From: Azotimanducus sp965220185
GTDB lineage: Bacteria > Pseudomonadota > Gammaproteobacteria > Pseudomonadales > Azotimanducaceae
Reading direction: 5' to 3'
Assembly: GCA_965220185.1 (NCBI GenBank)
Contig: OZ244807.1
Coordinates: 1,612,001 to 1,676,000 of the forward strand
DNA length: 64,000 nt
The notes below the pieces were generated by a model, which was not told the origin of the DNA, did not search any database, and saw only the letters and a program-made list of their open reading frames with translations. Made by a program: the position numbers and the translations under genes. Positions 60,680 to 64,000 of this stretch are shown here, piece by piece (positions within the stretch are counted from its first letter, which is position 1; every line of letters begins with the position of its first letter).

Positions 60680-62800
60680 ATGAGTCAGCGAATGGTCACT
60701 CGGCAATCGTGGATACTTACGCTTTTGCTATTCATAATTCCGTTGACGATGAATCTCCAAGCGAGTGGCGAAGAAGACCCCTACCTCTGGCTCGAAGAAG
60801 TCCTTGGTGGCGATGCGCTTGACTGGGTAGAGATGCAGAATGATGCGTCGCGAGCGCGCCTTGAGTCGGATGAACGGTTTGCGGCTATTCGAGATGCGGC
60901 GCTCGCGGTGTATTCCGCAACTGACCGTATTGCCTATGCGAGGCAAGCGGGGGAGCGCGTGTTCAATTTCTGGCAGGACGAACGTCATGTGCGCGGTATT
61001 CTGCGCGCGGCCTCGATCGAATCGTATCTCGCGGGAGCACCTGATTGGGAGACCTTGCTCGATGTCGATGCCCTCGCCGAAGCAGAAAGCGAAAACTGGG
61101 TCTACAAGGGCAGGACGTGCCTGCGACCCGGCTTTGAGCGCTGCATGATCAGCCTTTCTCGGGGCGGCGCCGATGCGGTCGTCCTGCGCGAGTTCGATGT
61201 GAGGCGCCAAGCCTTCATAGAGGACGGATTTATCAGCGATGAGGCCAAGCAGGACGTGGCATGGCTCGACCAAGATCATCTGCTCATCGGCAAGGCGGGC
61301 AGTGGTTTTCGCGCGACCGATTCAGGCTACGCAGCGGAAGTGAGGCTGTGGAAACGCGGTCAATCTCTGCAAGACAGCCGCCGTTTGTTCGAGGTGCCAA
61401 GCGACTATGTCAGCGCATCCCCGGTCGTTGTGCGCTCTTCTGCTGGCACCTATGTCTTTGCCGTTGGCTCGCCCGCGTTCTTTCGTGAGCAGGTGAGCTA
61501 TCTCGTCGACCCGCTCGCAGAAGAAGCCAGCCCGAAAAGGCTCTCGCTGCCGGAGGATATTGACTGGCGAGGCATGTTCGGGAAATACATCATCGCCTTG
61601 ACGCGCTCGGCGTGGGATGTCGATGGCGAAGTGCATCCGGCCGGAGCGCTTGTCGCAGTGCCTTTTGATGCGCTTTTGCAAGGCGATCTGTCGGGCGTGA
61701 TGACTGTTCTGGCACCACCTGACACTGGCGCCATACAAAGTGTGCAGGTAGCGCGCTCCGGCCTCTACGTGAGCGTCATGGACAATGTGTACACCCGACT
61801 TGTGTACCTTTCGCGCGACGAATCTGGCTGGGCGGAGACGCAAGTGGACTTGCCGAGCACCGGCACGCTCAGCATCGTCTCGGCCACATCGGAGAGTGAT
61901 CTCGTATTTGTCAATGGTGAGGAATTCCTCGTTCCGGACAGCTTGTATGCCATTGACGGCGAAGCGAAGCCGCGCGTCATCGCGCAATTGCCGACGCGAT
62001 TTGACGCATCAGCCTATGTTGCGAGCCAAGCCTTCGCGAAATCAGTAGATGGCACGCGCGTGCCGTATTTCCTGATCAAGCCGCGCGATGTGGAAGGTCC
62101 GCTGCCGACGCTGCTCTATGGCTACGGCGGATTTGAAATTTCGCTGACACCTGCCTATCTCAGCCCTCTCGCTGCCGCGTGGCTCGAAGCGGGCGGCGCC
62201 TATGTCATCGCCAATATTCGCGGCGGCGGCGAATTCGGCCCGGGGTGGCATCAGGCGGCGCTCAAAGGCAATCGTCAGCGCGCCTACGACGATTTTGCAG
62301 CGGTGGCCGAAAACTTGATCAACACTGACATCACCGAACCCTCGCAGCTCGGCATCTACGGCGGCTCGAACGGCGGCCTGCTCGTCGGCGCGCTGCTGAC
62401 GCAACGTCCTGAGCTTCTCGGCGCTGTTGTGTGCGCGGTGCCGCTGCTTGACATGCTGCGCTATCACAAACTGCTCGCCGGGGCGTCTTGGATGGGGGAA
62501 TACGGCGATCCGGATGTGCCTGAAGAGCGCGCATGGCTGGCAGCCTGTTCGCCCTATCAGAACGTCCGCGACGATGTGGGCTACCCGCCAGTGTTCCTGA
62601 CCACTTCGACTCGTGATGACCGCGTGCATCCGGGTCATGCGCGTAAAATGGCCGCCAAGATGATGGCGTCCGGGCACGAGGTCGTGTATTACGAAAACAC
62701 TGAGGGCGGGCACAGCGCCGCGGCGAATCTCAATCAGGTGGCGCGGCGCGATGCCTTGGTCGTGACCTTTTTCATGCAGTCCTTGATGGATGAAGCATGA
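60680..62800 (+). CDS. Exported prolyl oligopeptidase family serine peptidase (S9A)
   Basis: Cleaves short proline-containing or related peptides. ATG 60680 gives 706 residues with a signal peptide (about 1-32: ILTLLLFIIPLTMNLQASG), so the enzyme is probably periplasmic. EDPYLWLEEVLGGDALDWVE near 37 is the S9A N-terminal signature, and a beta-propeller follows to about 420. The hydrolase domain has YGYGGFEISLTPAYL near 480, GGGEFGPGWHQAALK near 520, the catalytic Ser in GIYGGSNGGLLVGALLTQRP near 565, Asp in TSTRDDRVHPGHARKMAA near 650 and His in EGGHSAA near 680. The last base region overlaps the next hydrolase start (ATGA). Confidence 0.93.
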   Translation: MSQRMVTRQSWILTLLLFIIPLTMNLQASGEEDPYLWLEEVLGGDALDWVEMQNDASRARLESDERFAAIRDAALAVYSATDRIAYARQAGERVFNFWQDERHVRGILRAASIESYLAGAPDWETLLDVDALAEAESENWVYKGRTCLRPGFERCMISLSRGGADAVVLREFDVRRQAFIEDGFISDEAKQDVAWLDQDHLLIGKAGSGFRATDSGYAAEVRLWKRGQSLQDSRRLFEVPSDYVSASPVVVRSSAGTYVFAVGSPAFFREQVSYLVDPLAEEASPKRLSLPEDIDWRGMFGKYIIALTRSAWDVDGEVHPAGALVAVPFDALLQGDLSGVMTVLAPPDTGAIQSVQVARSGLYVSVMDNVYTRLVYLSRDESGWAETQVDLPSTGTLSIVSATSESDLVFVNGEEFLVPDSLYAIDGEAKPRVIAQLPTRFDASAYVASQAFAKSVDGTRVPYFLIKPRDVEGPLPTLLYGYGGFEISLTPAYLSPLAAAWLEAGGAYVIANIRGGGEFGPGWHQAALKGNRQRAYDDFAAVAENLINTDITEPSQLGIYGGSNGGLLVGALLTQRPELLGAVVCAVPLLDMLRYHKLLAGASWMGEYGDPDVPEERAWLAACSPYQNVRDDVGYPPVFLTTSTRDDRVHPGHARKMAAKMMASGHEVVYYENTEGGHSAAANLNQVARRDALVVTFFMQSLMDEA

Positions 62801-64000
62801 GAACGACTGTATTGATTATCGGTTTTGTGATGGCGCAGCTTGGATTAAGCGACGCTGCAACGCTTGTTGAAACAACCGAAGGACCGGTTGCTGGCGCCTA
62901 TAGCGACGAGGCGGCTGGCGTGCGGGTCTACAAAGGCATCCCGTATGCCGCCCCGCCGGTGGGAGCGCTCAGGTGGCGGGCGCCAGCGCCACATCCCTCG
63001 TGGCGTGAAGTCCGACAAGCCACTCGGTTCGGCACCCCCTGCTGGCAGTCCCATATCACTGGCATCTACAGCCGCGGACCCGTGCCGCGCAGCGAAGACT
63101 GCCTGTATCTCAACATCTGGACAGCATCAAACGCAGGCGATAACGCACCCGTGATGGTGTGGATACATGGCGGCAGCTTCGAGATTGGCCACGGACATCT
63201 TGAATGGTATGAAGGGACGGACACAGCGAGAGACGGATTAGTTCTCGTCAGCATCAACTACCGCCTTGGACCCTTCGGATTCTTCGCACATCCGTGGCTT
63301 GAAGGCGAGGATGCCAATGGCAACCAAGGTCTGCTCGATCAAGTGGCCGCGCTCCGGTGGGTGCAAAAGAATATCGCGGCATTCGGTGGCGATCCGGACA
63401 ACGTCACTATTTTCGGCGAGTCCGCAGGCAGCGCAAGTGTGTGCTATCTGCAAGCATCGCCCTTGGCGAAAGGATTGTTCGCCAAAGTGATCGGTCAGTC
63501 GGCGGGGTGTTTTGCGCCGCACGCAACGCTTGAAGAGGACTCGCCAACCGGCGCGCCATCTGGCTACACAATAGGGCGAAAGATGGTGGAGCGTTTGGGC
63601 GCGGAGAGCATGGAGGCTTTGCGCTCGATGGATGCCGAGACGCTGTTCACAGCGCTCGAAGCGAGCAGCTGGACAGCGCCATATCCGGCGGTGTATGTGG
63701 ACGGCAATCTCTTCCCTGAGCAGATGTACGCATTGCATGAGCGCGGCAAGGGCAGTCAAGTGCCGGTTCTGGTCGGTGCCAATGCCGATGAAGAGACCGC
63801 GCTCTTTGGTGAGTTGCCCGATGTGACGCATGAGGCGCTCACCGAGCAGTTGCGCGCCGAGTGGCCGGGTCATGCCGATGCGCTGATCGCGGCCTATGCA
63901 TCCGAGATTGATCGCAGCCCAAGATTCGCTCGCGATAAGATGTTCTCCCATTGGCTGTTTGCATGGGAAGCGCGCACTTGGGCGCGGACGGTCACCCGCG
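62797..64000 (+). CDS. Exported type-B carboxylesterase, truncated by the window end
   Basis: Alpha/beta hydrolase of the carboxylesterase type B family. The frame opens at ATG 62797 (MRTTVLIIGFVMAQLGLSDA, a signal peptide) and stays open to base 64000, 401 codons. Family blocks are GVRVYKGIPYAAPPVGALRW near residue 45, SEDCLYLNIWTAS near 100, VMVWIHGGSFEIGHG near 118 (oxyanion hole), NYRLGPFGFFAHP near 150, and the nucleophile elbow VTIFGESAGSASVCYLQAS near 205. The catalytic Glu and His should lie partly beyond the edge. Its 4-bp overlap with the oligopeptidase gene suggests joint expression, perhaps for scavenging peptides and esters. Confidence 0.93.
   Translation, partial: MRTTVLIIGFVMAQLGLSDAATLVETTEGPVAGAYSDEAAGVRVYKGIPYAAPPVGALRWRAPAPHPSWREVRQATRFGTPCWQSHITGIYSRGPVPRSEDCLYLNIWTASNAGDNAPVMVWIHGGSFEIGHGHLEWYEGTDTARDGLVLVSINYRLGPFGFFAHPWLEGEDANGNQGLLDQVAALRWVQKNIAAFGGDPDNVTIFGESAGSASVCYLQASPLAKGLFAKVIGQSAGCFAPHATLEEDSPTGAPSGYTIGRKMVERLGAESMEALRSMDAETLFTALEASSWTAPYPAVYVDGNLFPEQMYALHERGKGSQVPVLVGANADEETALFGELPDVTHEALTEQLRAEWPGHADALIAAYASEIDRSPRFARDKMFSHWLFAWEARTWARTVTR

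Overview
The window reads as a chromosomal segment of a gammaproteobacterium. It is moderately G+C-rich (about 55-60% by eye) and very densely packed. The evidence is gene order: gltA divergent from sdhCDAB-sucAB-lpdA-sucCD; leuCDB-asd-truA-trpF; trpBA-folC-dedD-cvpA-purF; aat-bpt; ftsK-lolA-serS; tusBCD; and smpB/rnfH/bamE-recN-hrcA//grpE-dnaK-dnaJ are all classical gammaproteobacterial neighbourhoods. I cannot name an order or genus. Many genes overlap by 4 bp (ATGA-type junctions) and convergent genes often overlap at their ends. Several expected members of these neighbourhoods are absent: accD, fimV, rarA, ratA and nadK.

Layout. 1-11.9 kb: a nearly complete TCA-cycle block (citrate synthase, succinate dehydrogenase, 2-oxoglutarate dehydrogenase E1/E2/E3, succinyl-CoA synthetase). 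12-14.8 kb: heat-shock chaperone htpG, then a compositionally foreign secreted-protein gene carrying an uninterrupted run of 27 C in its 5' end. 15-28 kb: a long plus-strand biosynthetic run (aroC, leuCDB, asd, truA, trpF, trpB, trpA, folC, dedD, cvpA, purF, a DUF1289 gene). 28-35.5 kb: folD-bpt-aat on the minus strand, ftsK-lolA-serS on the plus strand, and tusDCB on the minus strand.

35.6-43 kb is an accessory stretch: a hendecad-repeat membrane protein, a palindromic MITE, a CsgG-like gene fragment cut by that MITE, two further transposon-like palindromic elements meeting at a CTAG, a sirtuin, a methyltransferase, a glutathione transferase, and a type I secretion pair (ABC transporter plus HlyD adaptor) with a small co-directional protein but no visible RTX substrate. 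43-47 kb: smpB, rnfH, bamE, recN and hrcA, with a 281-bp palindrome-rich element sitting exactly between hrcA and recN.

47.4-55.2 kb: a type I restriction-modification operon, hsdM-fic-hsdS-hsdR, with every gene overlapping the next. It lies between hrcA and grpE, splitting what is normally a compact heat-shock locus. 55.3-59.2 kb: grpE-dnaK-dnaJ behind a good sigma-32-like promoter. 59.2-64 kb: an AAA_14/DUF4143 ATPase with a perfect 20-bp inverted repeat in front of it, a second copy of the MITE, and a translationally coupled pair of exported hydrolases (prolyl oligopeptidase and a type-B carboxylesterase that runs off the window).

The most unusual items are the poly-C contingency-like locus (13.9 kb), the MITE family with two copies, the CTAG-targeted elements that supply stop codons to neighbouring genes, the tetraloop hairpin array between hrcA and hsdR, and the Fic gene embedded in the type I RM operon. 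No rRNA, tRNA or CRISPR array was seen.
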